From Akkermansia muciniphila (GTDB taxonomy: Bacteria; Verrucomicrobiota; Verrucomicrobiia; Verrucomicrobiales; Akkermansiaceae), in contig CAMCIC010000006.1 of NCBI GenBank assembly GCA_945874895.1, forward strand, positions 124,001-188,000: a DNA stretch of 64,000 nt. The letters are read 5' to 3'. This document shows positions 17,826 to 27,014 of this stretch, one piece after another. Each line of letters starts with the position of its first letter. Positions within the stretch are counted from its first letter, which is position 1. The notes beneath the pieces were generated by a model. That model saw only the letters and a list, made by a program, of their open reading frames with translations. It searched no databases and had not been told where the DNA came from. The position numbers were made by a program, and so were the translations under genes.

Positions 17826-18523
17826 ACGCGTCCCTCTCTGGCGGCTTCTTGAGCGCGGGCGGTGAGGTCCTCCATACGCGCATCGACAATCATGTTGACC
17901 GTTTCGATTCCCGCTCGTTCGAGGCGATGGATCATTCGCCGCGCACGACCGAGAAAATACAGGTAGAACAGATACATCACAATCGCAATCACCAGTCCGA
18001 GGGCTGTGGTGATGAGGGATTGAAATACACCGCCGGAAAGTTCCGCCGGTCCAGCAAAACCACCACGTTCATTCATTTTTTGAAAGACGTCGATCAGACC
18101 GAGAATCGTTCCCAGCATTCCCATCAGGGGCGCCAGCAAAGCGACCCCTAGGATGGCGCGCACGTTGCGTTCCAAGCGAGGCACTTCCAGTTGCCCCGCT
18201 TCTTGGGCGATGTCTCGCAAATCCTTGCGGGGGAGATCGGCGCGCAGCAGGATGGTGTGCGCCACTCGGGCAACCGGACCTGGCGCTCTTGCCGCTTCGT
18301 GGCGCGCTTCGGCAAACGCTTTCTTTTTGATATGATTGCCCAGGCCGATGAGCAGATCAGAGACATTGACTCGTGCCCGATGAAAGAAAAACATGCGTTC
18401 CACGATAAAAATCGCACCCAATACCGCGAGCACCAGTTGTATCCAGACAATAGGACCACCTTGTTCGACAAGGCCACTCGCTTCCAATACCGCTAACTGC
18501 ATAGCCATTTCTAAACAATCCAC
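17822..18523 (-). CDS. exbB: MotA/TolQ/ExbB proton channel protein
   Basis: Inner-membrane proton channel subunit that powers TonB- or TolA-type transducers. It is 233 residues with three hydrophobic helices: about 20-42, 125-150 and 170-195. The central family block 'LLAPLMGMLGTILGLIDVFQKM' with following 'GVFQSLITTALGLVIAI' is characteristic of the MotA/TolQ/ExbB domain. It is the first gene of a tightly overlapped operon. The upstream region is shared with the divergent isomerase gene. Whether the system serves Ton-type uptake or Tol-type envelope stability cannot be told. Confidence 0.88.
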   Translation of the reverse strand: MDCLEMAMQLAVLEASGLVEQGGPIVWIQLVLAVLGAIFIVERMFFFHRARVNVSDLLIGLGNHIKKKAFAEARHEAARAPGPVARVAHTILLRADLPRKDLRDIAQEAGQLEVPRLERNVRAILGVALLAPLMGMLGTILGLIDVFQKMNERGGFAGPAELSGGVFQSLITTALGLVIAIVMYLFYLYFLGRARRMIHRLERAGIETVNMIVDARMEDLTARAQEAAREGRV

Positions 18524-18582
18524 CCATCAGCGTCAACAAGGCTTTGCGCTGATACCGATTCCTTGGCTGTCCGATTTCCGCC

Positions 18583-18610
18583 TTGGCAAGGTGCGCCAGT
18601 GCGCTAGGCT
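18583..18610 (+). promoter_or_regulatory. Candidate leaderless promoter of the isomerase gene
   Basis: TTGGCA at 18583-18588 and TAGGCT at 18605-18610, with a 16-bp spacer. The ATG follows after six bases. This is the same geometry as before nadE and the YqeY-like gene. Confidence 0.4.
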
Positions 18611-18616
18611 CAGGAC

Positions 18617-19492
18617 ATGGATCGTCGCTCATTTCTGCTGCAATCACTCTCCGCCGCTCTCCTCACAAGTCCAGCTTTTCCCGCCCTCGCTGCCGACAAT
18701 CGCTATCGCCAACAAATCGGCCTCCAGCTTTACACCTTACGCAACCCGCTCGCGAAAGATGCCAAAGCCACACTCAAAGCCGTGGCCGAGGCCGGATACA
18801 AGCAGGTGGAAATGTATGGATTTCCGCAAAGCCAAGCGCAGATCGATGCCGCACGCGATGCGGGACTGGCCATCCATTCTAGCCATATCGAATGGGATTG
18901 CGTGGTGAATCCCAAGGACAGCCAACGATCGGACTTCACTCGCATGCTCGATAAAGCCAAGGAACTCGGTCTCAGCCACCTTGTGATTCCCTACCTGTTG
19001 CCGAACAATCGCAAAACACTCGACGACTACCGCAAGGTCGCGGAAAATGCGAACTACGCCGCCGCCATGGCGAAAAAAGCCGGCATCTGCTTGTCTTACC
19101 ACAATCACAACTTCGAGTTTGCTCCGCTCGAGGCGGGGAAATCAGGATTTGATGTTTTCGTCGAGGAATTTTCTACCGACATGAAATTCGAGCTCGATGT
19201 CTTTTGGATCGTGGCCGCGGGATTGGATCCCGTGAAATTGTTAGGAAAACTCCAAGGGCGAGTGACACAGTTGCATCTGAAGGATTTGAAAGCGGGCGTC
19301 AAAACACCAACCTATGAGACTGATGTGCCGCAGGACGCGTTTCAGGAACTGGGGGATGGAAGCATCGCCATGGCTCCCATCATGGAAGCTGCAGCAATCG
19401 CCGGAGTGGAACACTGCCACGTCGAGCAGGATCAATCTCCGGATCCTCTTGCCAGCGTAAAACAAAGCATCAGCTATCTCAAGACGCTTTGA
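18617..19492 (+). CDS. Tat-exported sugar phosphate isomerase/epimerase family protein
   Basis: A 291-residue TIM-barrel protein of the xylose-isomerase-like/AP endonuclease 2 superfamily. The N-terminus 'MDRRSFLLQSLSAALL' has a twin-arginine motif and a hydrophobic stretch ending ALA, so it is probably exported folded by Tat. The barrel shows 'QIGLQLYTLR', 'LSYHNHNFEF' and a metal-ligand-like 'QLHLKDLK'. Proteins of this type in Verrucomicrobiota and Planctomycetota often act on sugars outside the cytoplasm. The substrate is unknown. Confidence 0.8.
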   Translation: MDRRSFLLQSLSAALLTSPAFPALAADNRYRQQIGLQLYTLRNPLAKDAKATLKAVAEAGYKQVEMYGFPQSQAQIDAARDAGLAIHSSHIEWDCVVNPKDSQRSDFTRMLDKAKELGLSHLVIPYLLPNNRKTLDDYRKVAENANYAAAMAKKAGICLSYHNHNFEFAPLEAGKSGFDVFVEEFSTDMKFELDVFWIVAAGLDPVKLLGKLQGRVTQLHLKDLKAGVKTPTYETDVPQDAFQELGDGSIAMAPIMEAAAIAGVEHCHVEQDQSPDPLASVKQSISYLKTL

Positions 19493-19525
19493 CGCCCGGC
19501 GCAATCGTGAGATTGGTTGGTTACT

Positions 19526-22500
19526 TCAGTCGTCGATCCATTTGTCGAGTGACTGCAGAAGTTCATCGCTGCGTTTGACTTGATAGAGTTCCGGGAGCTC
19601 CACGGTGCAACGCTTACCGGAGCTATTTTGGAAATGAATCCAGACCGGTGTTTTACCGGGATAACCGGCGATGATGTGGCGTATGTCCTGCAAGTCATGC
19701 TCGCCATGACGCGTGGTCCATAGATGCAACTCGACGGGACCTTTATCGTTTTTCGAAGCCTTGCGCGGTTTTAGTTCATCGACCTCATAGCCCGTGAGAC
19801 GACGGCTGTTGGTGCGGTCGTCGACCTGGATCGCTGCCTTGCATTTGATGATCTTGCCCGCTTCCAGAAATCCTTTGTCGCGGGCTGGCACGAAGGACTC
19901 ACCCCACAGCAAAACTTCCACCGAACCGGTGAAATCTTCGATCGTAAGAACCCCAAACGGTTTGCCTGTTTTGGTGGTCTTCGCCTCGATGCTGCGGATC
20001 ATACCAGCGAAGGGATAGCGTGCCTTGGCATCGCTGGTGTCGATTTCATCGATGAGACCAATTTTGCAGAATTTATCGGAATCGAGCAAGCCGCGGAATT
20101 TGTCCAAGGGATGTCCTGTAACGTAAAAACCTAACAATTCTTTTTCATTCGCCAGTCGTTCCTCCTTCGGCCATTCCTCCATCATTTCGCTGCGTTTGGT
20201 CGGCGCCGCAGGCGGAGCGAAATCGAGCGAATCAAAGAGCGATACCTGACCGGCGGCGCGGTCTTTTTGCAACGAGGATGAGGCTGCCACTACGGACTCG
20301 AGACGTGAGAACATGTGGGCGCGTGTCTCACCCACCCAATCGAGCGCGCCGGCTTTCACGAGCGTCTCAAGAATGCGTTTGTTGATCACTCGGGAGTCAA
20401 GGCGGTTGGCCAGATCTTCCAAGGAGAGGAAGTGTCCGTTTTTTTCGCGCTCCTCGATTGCGATGGCCATGGCTCCCTCACCGCAGTTCTTGATGGCGGC
20501 AAGGCCATAACGAATCGCGGCCGCGCCAGAGGGGGTGGTTTCAGGCGAGAATCGCAGGCTGGATCGGTTCAGATCCGGTGGCAAAATTTCAATCTTCATC
20601 CGGTGGCACTCGGCGACGAAGACGGAAATCTTATCGGTATTGTTGATCTCGTTCGAGAGCAAGGCCGCCATGAACTCGACCGCATGGTTTGCCTTAAGGT
20701 ATGCGGTCCAATACGAAATGTGACCGTAACAAGCCGAGTGTGATTTGTTGAAGCCGTATCCGGCGAACATTTCGATTTTGTTGAAAATGGCATTCGCGAG
20801 CTTTTCTCCAATACCATTCGTTTTTTCACATCCTTCTACAAAAACGGCGCGTTGTTTTGCCATTTCTTCCGGGTTTTTCTTGCCCATGGCACGGCGCAGC
20901 AGGTCGGCACCGCCGAGGGTGTATCCGGCGAGGAGTTTGGCAGCGTTCTGCACCTGCTCCTGATAGATCATGATGCCATATGTGGAGCCTGCGACCTGCT
21001 CCAGCAGGGGATGTTCGAAGACGGGTTTGGTGCGGCCTTTTTTGACCTCGATCATCTGATCGATGAACTGCATCGCGCCGGGGCGATAGAGCGCGAGCAG
21101 GTCGATGATGTCTTCGATTTTATCGATGCCATACTTGCGGCACGTTTCAACCATGCCACCGGACTCGAGCTGGAACACGCCCATGGTTTCACCACGATTG
21201 AGAATCTCGAAGGTTTTCGCATCGTCGAGCGGAACCTGATCCACGCGGAAGCCGGGGATTTTTTTACGGATGTGCGCCTCAGCGTCGTGAATGACGGTGA
21301 GGTTCTTCAGGCCGAGGAAGTCCATCTTCAGTAGACCGACGTAGGTGATAGCACCCATGTCGAACTGTGTCACGACCTCGCCTTCATTGCCTACAGTGAG
21401 AGGCACATGTTCATCGAGCTCGCGGTCACCGATCACCACTCCCGCCGCATGGACGCCGGTATTTCGAACCAGACCTTCGAGTTTGAGAGCGTAGTCCCAG
21501 AGCTCGTGATAGGTGGTGGAACTATCGACCAATTCGCGGAGTTCGGCTTTTTCTTTCCACTCCTTTTCCAAGGTTACTCCAGGTTTGGCCTCAATCATCT
21601 TGGCAATGCGATCGGCCTCCCCGTAAGAAACCCCCATCACACGGGCGACATCGCGAATCACACTTTTGGCGCCCAGCGTGCCGTAGGTGATGATCTGCGA
21701 AACGCTACGTCGTCCGTATTTTTCTCTCACATATTCGATCACCTCACTGCGTCGCGACTGGCAGAAGTCGATGTCCACATCGGGCGGGCTGACACGTTCA
21801 GGATTGAGGAAACGTTCGAACAGAAGACCGAAGCGCAACGGGCAGATATCAGTAATGCCCATGGTGTAAGCCACGAGGGAGCCAGCTGCCGAACCACGGC
21901 CGGGACCCACGGGGATATCATGATCGCGTGCCCACTGGATGAAATCGGCGGTGATCAGGAAGTATGATGCGAAGCCGAGATGGTTGATGGTATTGATCTC
22001 GTAATCCAGCCGCGCTACGACATCGGGTTCAGCCGCTTTTTCGCTGCCGTAGCGGCGTTCTAGGCCCTCGAAGCAAAGCTTGCGGAAATAATCTTCGCGA
22101 GGTGAGCCGTCGGGCGTGCCGAACTGAGGGTATTTTTCCGAGCTGGAGGGGTCGAGCTTGAGCGTGACATCGCAGCGCTCGGCGATCTCTAATGTGGCAT
22201 CGCAGGCCTCAGGCAAATCGGCGAAAATTTCGCGCATTTCCTCAGCGGTTTTGAAATACACCTCGGGGGTGTAGCGCATGCGGTTTTCATCGATAAGTTG
22301 CTTTCCCGTGCCGATGCAAATCAGGGCATCGTGCGCTTCGTGATCGTTGCGGTGCAAAAAGTGCACGTCATTCGCCGCTACGGTTTTCAGGTTGAATTCC
22401 CGCGCCAGATCAACAAGCTGCGGCAACACCTGCAACTGCGGTCCGAGGCTGTGATTGTGCAGCTCGACGTAGATGTTTTCCTTGCCGAAAATCCCGACCA

Positions 22501-22993
22501 ATTCGGTTAGAGTCTCGGCGGCTTTGGCACGATCGCCTGCGAGCAACCACTCGTTGAGCGGTCCGGAAATGCAACCAGTGAGACAGATGATGCCTTTGGC
22601 GAACTTGCGCAAATCATCGCGATCGACGCGGGGTTTGCCGTAATACATTCCCTCCAGATGTCCGACAGTGACGAGTTTTGTGAGATTTTGCCACCCCTCG
22701 TTGGTTTCCGCCAGCAAGGTCATGTGGCAATTGCGTTTGCGGCCGGGGATTTCCTTTTTATCCTCCTTCACGGTGGGGCAGAGGTAAATCTCGCAACCTA
22801 GGATGGGTTTTACGCCCGCCTTCTTGCAGGCTTGGTAAAATTCGATCGCACCAAACATATTACCATGATCCGTCATGGCAACGGCTGGCATGCCCAATTC
22901 TGCCGCGCGTTTTGCCACATCTGCAGCCCGCGTCATGCCATCCAGAGTGGAATATTCCGTGTGAAGATGGAGATGAACGAAGGAGTCCGACAT
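19526..22993 (-). CDS. dnaE: DNA polymerase III subunit alpha
   Basis: Catalytic subunit of the replicative polymerase, 1155 residues. Residues 1-~220 are the PHP domain (HLHLHTEYS at 7-15, MTDHGN at 40-45). The palm carries the catalytic aspartates in PDVDIDF at 404-410 and the preceding 'GPGRGSAAGS'. Fingers and the tandem HhH motifs follow, then an OB domain near 970-1050. The start at 22993 (MSDSFVHLHL) is chosen because the PHP domain begins there; the frame is open 17 codons further upstream. The tRNA gene lies 67 bp upstream on the same strand. Confidence 0.96.
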   Translation of the reverse strand: MSDSFVHLHLHTEYSTLDGMTRAADVAKRAAELGMPAVAMTDHGNMFGAIEFYQACKKAGVKPILGCEIYLCPTVKEDKKEIPGRKRNCHMTLLAETNEGWQNLTKLVTVGHLEGMYYGKPRVDRDDLRKFAKGIICLTGCISGPLNEWLLAGDRAKAAETLTELVGIFGKENIYVELHNHSLGPQLQVLPQLVDLAREFNLKTVAANDVHFLHRNDHEAHDALICIGTGKQLIDENRMRYTPEVYFKTAEEMREIFADLPEACDATLEIAERCDVTLKLDPSSSEKYPQFGTPDGSPREDYFRKLCFEGLERRYGSEKAAEPDVVARLDYEINTINHLGFASYFLITADFIQWARDHDIPVGPGRGSAAGSLVAYTMGITDICPLRFGLLFERFLNPERVSPPDVDIDFCQSRRSEVIEYVREKYGRRSVSQIITYGTLGAKSVIRDVARVMGVSYGEADRIAKMIEAKPGVTLEKEWKEKAELRELVDSSTTYHELWDYALKLEGLVRNTGVHAAGVVIGDRELDEHVPLTVGNEGEVVTQFDMGAITYVGLLKMDFLGLKNLTVIHDAEAHIRKKIPGFRVDQVPLDDAKTFEILNRGETMGVFQLESGGMVETCRKYGIDKIEDIIDLLALYRPGAMQFIDQMIEVKKGRTKPVFEHPLLEQVAGSTYGIMIYQEQVQNAAKLLAGYTLGGADLLRRAMGKKNPEEMAKQRAVFVEGCEKTNGIGEKLANAIFNKIEMFAGYGFNKSHSACYGHISYWTAYLKANHAVEFMAALLSNEINNTDKISVFVAECHRMKIEILPPDLNRSSLRFSPETTPSGAAAIRYGLAAIKNCGEGAMAIAIEEREKNGHFLSLEDLANRLDSRVINKRILETLVKAGALDWVGETRAHMFSRLESVVAASSSLQKDRAAGQVSLFDSLDFAPPAAPTKRSEMMEEWPKEERLANEKELLGFYVTGHPLDKFRGLLDSDKFCKIGLIDEIDTSDAKARYPFAGMIRSIEAKTTKTGKPFGVLTIEDFTGSVEVLLWGESFVPARDKGFLEAGKIIKCKAAIQVDDRTNSRRLTGYEVDELKPRKASKNDKGPVELHLWTTRHGEHDLQDIRHIIAGYPGKTPVWIHFQNSSGKRCTVELPELYQVKRSDELLQSLDKWIDD

Positions 22994-23041
22994 GTGCGCA
23001 CTCACCCTAGCGGAGGGCGTGGATGCATGGCAAGTGCCGTG

Positions 23042-23143
<102 letters not shown>

Positions 23144-23253
23144 AGTTGCTACCAGGAGCAGCAACGGGCGCGGAGAGTGAACGAATCTGGCGATTTTGTC
23201 CAATGAAAAAATTCACGGTTGCATTTCATCGCATCCGTGCGAGCGTAAGGGCG

Positions 23254-23763
23254 ATGAATCCTTTCAAATTTCTCGCACCTGTCGCTGCTGTGGTGGGTCT
23301 AACGCTTCCAGGCTCTGCTGAACCCATCACCGAGGGCAGCATGATGCCATCCGTCTCTTGTCCCGATCAAGCGGGCAAGGATGTCAAACTCGAGGAAGCG
23401 GGCGCCAAGGGCTATACCTTGGTATATTTCTACCCCAAGGCCGACACTCCAGGATGCACGAAGCAGGCATGCAGCCTTCGCGATGCCTACGCGAAAATCA
23501 CCGACAAGGGAGTCAAGGTTTTTGGGGTGAGCATGGATTCCATTGAGGCACAGAAAGCTTTTGCGGAAAAATACAAACTGCCATTTTCCTTGCTGGCGGA
23601 CAAAGAAGGCAAAGTGGCGGATGCCTTCGGTGTGCCACACATGGCAGGCTTCGCCAAACGCCAAGCCTTTCTCTTTCTTGATGGCAAGCTCGTGTGGCGA
23701 GATCTTTCTGCCTCCACTGATCAGCAAGCGGCCGATGTGTTGGCGGCGATAGAGAAAAAGTGA
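23254..23763 (+). CDS. Exported peroxiredoxin (Bcp/AhpC-TSA type)
   Basis: A thioredoxin-fold peroxidase of 169 residues. After a signal peptide (MNPFKFLAPVAAVVGLTLPG, then SA/E) the Bcp-like core has 'YFYPKADTPGCTKQACSLRD', with the peroxidatic Cys in PGCTKQAC and the second Cys five residues later, as in BCP enzymes. It reduces hydroperoxides, probably in the periplasm. The start at 23254 is preferred because AAGG lies a few bases upstream; an ATG at 23203 would add 17 basic residues and make a poorer signal peptide. Confidence 0.85.
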   Translation: MNPFKFLAPVAAVVGLTLPGSAEPITEGSMMPSVSCPDQAGKDVKLEEAGAKGYTLVYFYPKADTPGCTKQACSLRDAYAKITDKGVKVFGVSMDSIEAQKAFAEKYKLPFSLLADKEGKVADAFGVPHMAGFAKRQAFLFLDGKLVWRDLSASTDQQAADVLAAIEKK

Positions 23764-23786
23764 CGCGAGTTGTTCCTGTTTCGGTC

Positions 23787-24965
23787 TCAGACTGATTCCT
23801 CATAGGCATCCACATACAATTGCCGCATCAGTGCGTCCGCTTTGACCAACTTCCCTGCAAAGGAAAACTCTCTGCCGTGGTCGGTGGTGCGTGACGAAAG
23901 AGGAAGTTTCAGAATCACTTGAAAGGATCCATGCAGATTCGTTGCGGACTTTTCCAATGGCATTTCAATCGTGGCCTTGACGAACTTACCGGTGCCAAAG
24001 ACAAAGTCGTAGCTGTTTTCCGCCCACGACCGCAATGTACCCTCACCCGTAACGTGGATCCCCCGATACTTTTTGGCAAATGTTTGATCGATCTCCGTGA
24101 TTCCCCATCTTTGCCCAAACAATGTTTGTCCTATCATGGATGCGCTCTCTGATGCAGTTGAAGCTGTGGATGGCATCGCACAAGTCTCGCTTCCTTCCGC
24201 GGGCGGTTCGTTCGTCGTCGGTTGGACAGGAGTGGCGGGCAAGCTTGGCGATGCCGAGCCCGGCAGTGGCGGCGGTCCCACGACAGTCCCTGCTTGAGTG
24301 AGAATGGTGCCGGGATGAGCAAGCGTGGGCTTGAAACGCAAAGGTGGCGGACTGGATGGCATAACGGGGTTCACTTGTTCCACGGCCATCGATCCGGCAA
24401 ATTCCACCAAACGCTGGATTTTTTCAATCATCACCGACCCGGATGATTCCCTTCCATAGTAAACCGACGTCAGCGAAATTTCATCCATTTCCACATCGTT
24501 GAACTCATGGAATAAGCGGGTGATTTTCTCCCGGCGCTCAAGTGTGAGAAATTGGGCCACGGCATGAGCATCGTCACCTTTGATCATGAAAAGCTGATCG
24601 AACTCGCGATCTCCCATCTCGATGTCCTGCGCGCCGAAAGCTTTCGTCAGACTGTTGACGAATCCCTGTCGAGAAATGCGGAAACTCACCCGCATGGTGC
24701 GCGGATAACTGACCTGATAGCGGGTGTATTTTTTCGAATCTTTGCCACTACCGCGGGTCAATGTTTGCACGGTCACTGCGCAACCATCGATGTTGCCCGA
24801 CATGACCCGATCCTTCATCATCGATCCTGAATCATACATCAGCCCGAGCGAACGAGCCACTGCTGACCAAGTCTGATCCAGTTGTTTGGATTGCTGGATC
24901 GAAAAAAGAATGCTTCCGATCACTATGATGATGAATAAAAAAAAGATGCCTGCTTCCATCGGCAC
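23787..24965 (-). CDS. Membrane-anchored protein of unknown function
   Basis: A 392-residue protein that I do not recognise. It starts with one strong transmembrane helix (residues ~5-22). A first domain (~30-205) has mixed strands and helices, and a linker at ~210-275 is very rich in Pro, Ser and Thr. A second domain (~280-392) includes 'LFGQRWGITEIDQTF' and strand-rich sequence. The middle of the first domain and the last domain each look like folded units tethered to the membrane. It converges on the peroxiredoxin gene, with aat upstream on the same strand. Confidence 0.7.
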   Translation of the reverse strand: MPMEAGIFFLFIIIVIGSILFSIQQSKQLDQTWSAVARSLGLMYDSGSMMKDRVMSGNIDGCAVTVQTLTRGSGKDSKKYTRYQVSYPRTMRVSFRISRQGFVNSLTKAFGAQDIEMGDREFDQLFMIKGDDAHAVAQFLTLERREKITRLFHEFNDVEMDEISLTSVYYGRESSGSVMIEKIQRLVEFAGSMAVEQVNPVMPSSPPPLRFKPTLAHPGTILTQAGTVVGPPPLPGSASPSLPATPVQPTTNEPPAEGSETCAMPSTASTASESASMIGQTLFGQRWGITEIDQTFAKKYRGIHVTGEGTLRSWAENSYDFVFGTGKFVKATIEMPLEKSATNLHGSFQVILKLPLSSRTTDHGREFSFAGKLVKADALMRQLYVDAYEESV

Positions 24966-25053
24966 GCAATATGGACGATCAGCGGACCAGTCGGCAATTC
25001 AAAAGCGGAAGCTGAGCTGGAACCTAAGTTGATCGGGTTGGGTAGTATTTTCC

Positions 25054-25686
25054 TTAAAACCGAGCGTCGATAGCAAGAGCCTGGCTCAGGCGCAGGAGAT
25101 ATTCCTCGCGTGGAATGTCGATGGCTCCTAACGAAATCGTGTGGGCATTGGTGGCTTGCACGTCGAATAGTTCAAAGCCGCGCGCGCTCAGATGCTGGAC
25201 GAGATAGGTGAGCGCCATTTTCGAACCATCACTCACGCGAGAAAACATCGATTCTCCGGCGAATAAGCCGCCCAGCGCCACGCCGTAGATTCCCCCCACC
25301 AGTTTTTGCTCATACCAACATTCGACGCTGTGCGCATGACCCAACTGATGCAAGCGGATGTAGGCATCGATCAATTGCTTGCCGAGCCAAGCGCCACCAT
25401 CATCGGCCCGCGGTTCGGCGCAGGCGCGGATCACCTCCTCGAAAGCCTGATCGCGAGTGAAAACGAATTTTTCCTGCCTCATTTTCCGCAGCAATCGGCG
25501 CGAAGCACGGAAGCGTGCGAGTTCGAAAATCCCGCGTGGATCTGGAGACCACCAGGTGATGGGACATTCCGACCACGGGAAAATCCCCTGACGATAGGCT
25601 GCAAGCAAGTTGTCCGGCTCTAGGTTTCCGCCTACTGCCACGAGCCCGTCATCGTCCGCTTCGGAGGGGTCAGGAAAAACGATCAT
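25054..25686 (-). CDS. aat: Leucyl/phenylalanyl-tRNA-protein transferase
   Basis: Adds Leu or Phe from charged tRNA to proteins with N-terminal Arg or Lys, marking them for ClpAP degradation (N-degron pathway). Family blocks are clear: 'DGLVAVGGNLEPDNLLAAYR', 'GIFPWSE', 'WWSPDPRG', 'HSVECWYEQKLVGGIYGVAL', 'GESMFSR' and the late 'QATNAHTISLGA'. The length of 210 residues is normal. It stands alone between an unknown membrane protein and a divergent hydrolase. Confidence 0.95.
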   Translation of the reverse strand: MIVFPDPSEADDDGLVAVGGNLEPDNLLAAYRQGIFPWSECPITWWSPDPRGIFELARFRASRRLLRKMRQEKFVFTRDQAFEEVIRACAEPRADDGGAWLGKQLIDAYIRLHQLGHAHSVECWYEQKLVGGIYGVALGGLFAGESMFSRVSDGSKMALTYLVQHLSARGFELFDVQATNAHTISLGAIDIPREEYLLRLSQALAIDARF

Positions 25687-25863
25687 AAGGCTAGGGATGA
25701 TTCCGGTTGATGATTCCGTGGGGTGGGACTGATGGGCATGCGATGTCCACGAAACGGAGTGCGAGGGAAGGGCAGATCGAATACCAGACGCATGGGTCCG
25801 TGCAAATCATTTTTCATTGGAGCAATCCGCGATGATCATAAGCGAATTCCTGACTCCCTTGAC

Positions 25864-25904
25864 AAATGCAGCTTCAGGTATCTAGTGAGTATTCTGCTGC
25901 ATTT
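25864..25904 (+). promoter_or_regulatory. Inverted repeat touching the hydrolase start codon
   Basis: AAATGCAGC at 25864-25872 and GCTGCATTT at 25896-25904 are perfect 9-bp inverted copies with a 23-bp loop. The right arm ends at the base before the ATG at 25905. A TTGACA at 25859-25864 overlaps the left arm. It could be an operator or a hairpin that hides the ribosome-binding region. The rest of the 218-bp gap (25687-25904) shows nothing clear. Confidence 0.5.
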
Positions 25905-26813
25905 ATGAAATCATTGCTTCTGACTTTTCTTATGGGCTTGCCTCTGCCGATTGTGGCTCAGGGGATGTCACCGGATCTCGCGAATTTGTTGGATGCGTTG
26001 AAGAAAGATCAGGATGGTCAGTTGACCCGCATGGCGCAGATGATGTTGGGTCCGAATGGAGGCAACAAGTTGTTTTACTTTCCGACCAAGGACATGCCCG
26101 CCACTCCAAATCAACGGGGCTTGGCGTTCAAAGACGTTCTTTTCACAACGGCAGACGATGTGAGCTTGCACGGTTGGTTTCTCCCTGTGGCCAAGGGGCA
26201 GCAACTGAAAGGAACTGTGGTGTTTTCTCATGGCAACGCCGGTTCGATCGGACATCATCTCGGCTTTGTCGATTGGTTGCCGCTCCACGGTTATCAGCTT
26301 CTGATGTATGACTATCGGGGTTTCGGTAAATCCGCGGGCGCGCCTTCGCGCGAAGGGCTGATTCGCGATGCGGAAGCGGCCTTCGCCTACGCGTGCTCGC
26401 GTGATGATGTCGCGAGTGGCAAGATCTACTCACTTGGGCACAGCATGGGAGGCGCCAAATCGATCGCCGCCCTGACTCGTGCAAAAGTCCCAGGACTTCG
26501 CGCCGTAATCACCGATGGCACCTTTGCTTCCTATGAGGAAATGGCTGAAATCATGGCGGGGAATTTTGGCAAAAATCTTGTTTCGGATGAATTCGCTCCA
26601 CGTTCCTTGGTAGCGAAACTTCCAGCGCCACTGTTGATGGTGCATGGTAGCAATGATGAGGTGGTTCCCATATCGCAGGGTAAGTCCCTATTTGCCGCGG
26701 CCCGTGAGCGCAAAACGTTTTTCGAAGTCAAGGGCGGCACCCACGGCGACTCGCTCTCGCGCAACCATGGCGAATATCGCAAGAAAATGCTGGAATGGAT
26801 GGAGCAGTTTTGA
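25905..26813 (+). CDS. Exported alpha/beta hydrolase
   Basis: A 302-residue serine hydrolase with a signal peptide (MKSLLLTFLMGLPLPIVAQG). The catalytic triad can be placed: Ser in 'LGHSMGGAKS', Asp in 'HGSNDEVVP' and His in 'KGGTHGDSL'. The oxyanion segment is 'FSHGNAGS'. It resembles the BAAT/FrsA-like and DUF1749-type hydrolases that act on esters or acyl groups; the substrate is unknown. The start at 25905 is chosen because the signal peptide begins there; an ATG 39 bp upstream lies across the inverted repeat. Confidence 0.82.
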   Translation: MKSLLLTFLMGLPLPIVAQGMSPDLANLLDALKKDQDGQLTRMAQMMLGPNGGNKLFYFPTKDMPATPNQRGLAFKDVLFTTADDVSLHGWFLPVAKGQQLKGTVVFSHGNAGSIGHHLGFVDWLPLHGYQLLMYDYRGFGKSAGAPSREGLIRDAEAAFAYACSRDDVASGKIYSLGHSMGGAKSIAALTRAKVPGLRAVITDGTFASYEEMAEIMAGNFGKNLVSDEFAPRSLVAKLPAPLLMVHGSNDEVVPISQGKSLFAAARERKTFFEVKGGTHGDSLSRNHGEYRKKMLEWMEQF

Positions 26814-26920
26814 GGTATAGGCTAAGTTCCATTTCAATCGTAAAAACCGATGGATCATTATTTACGATTCATTTGATTGCCATTCCTGTCATCGTTCGTG
26901 GCTTCATTTCATGCGGAATT

Positions 26921-26949
26921 TTGACATGAAGCAAATCGTGTGATAACTC
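26921..26949 (+). promoter_or_regulatory. Candidate promoter of the pirin gene
   Basis: A perfect -35 TTGACA at 26921-26926, then 17 bp, then TAACTC at 26944-26949 (only a partial -10 match). The predicted transcript would have a ~60-base leader before the ATG at 27015. Confidence 0.35.
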
Positions 26950-27014
26950 AGTAGGCGCAGCATTTGTCCATTGATCCTGAACCTAGCAGCGCCATGTGCG
27001 TAACAATGCATTCA

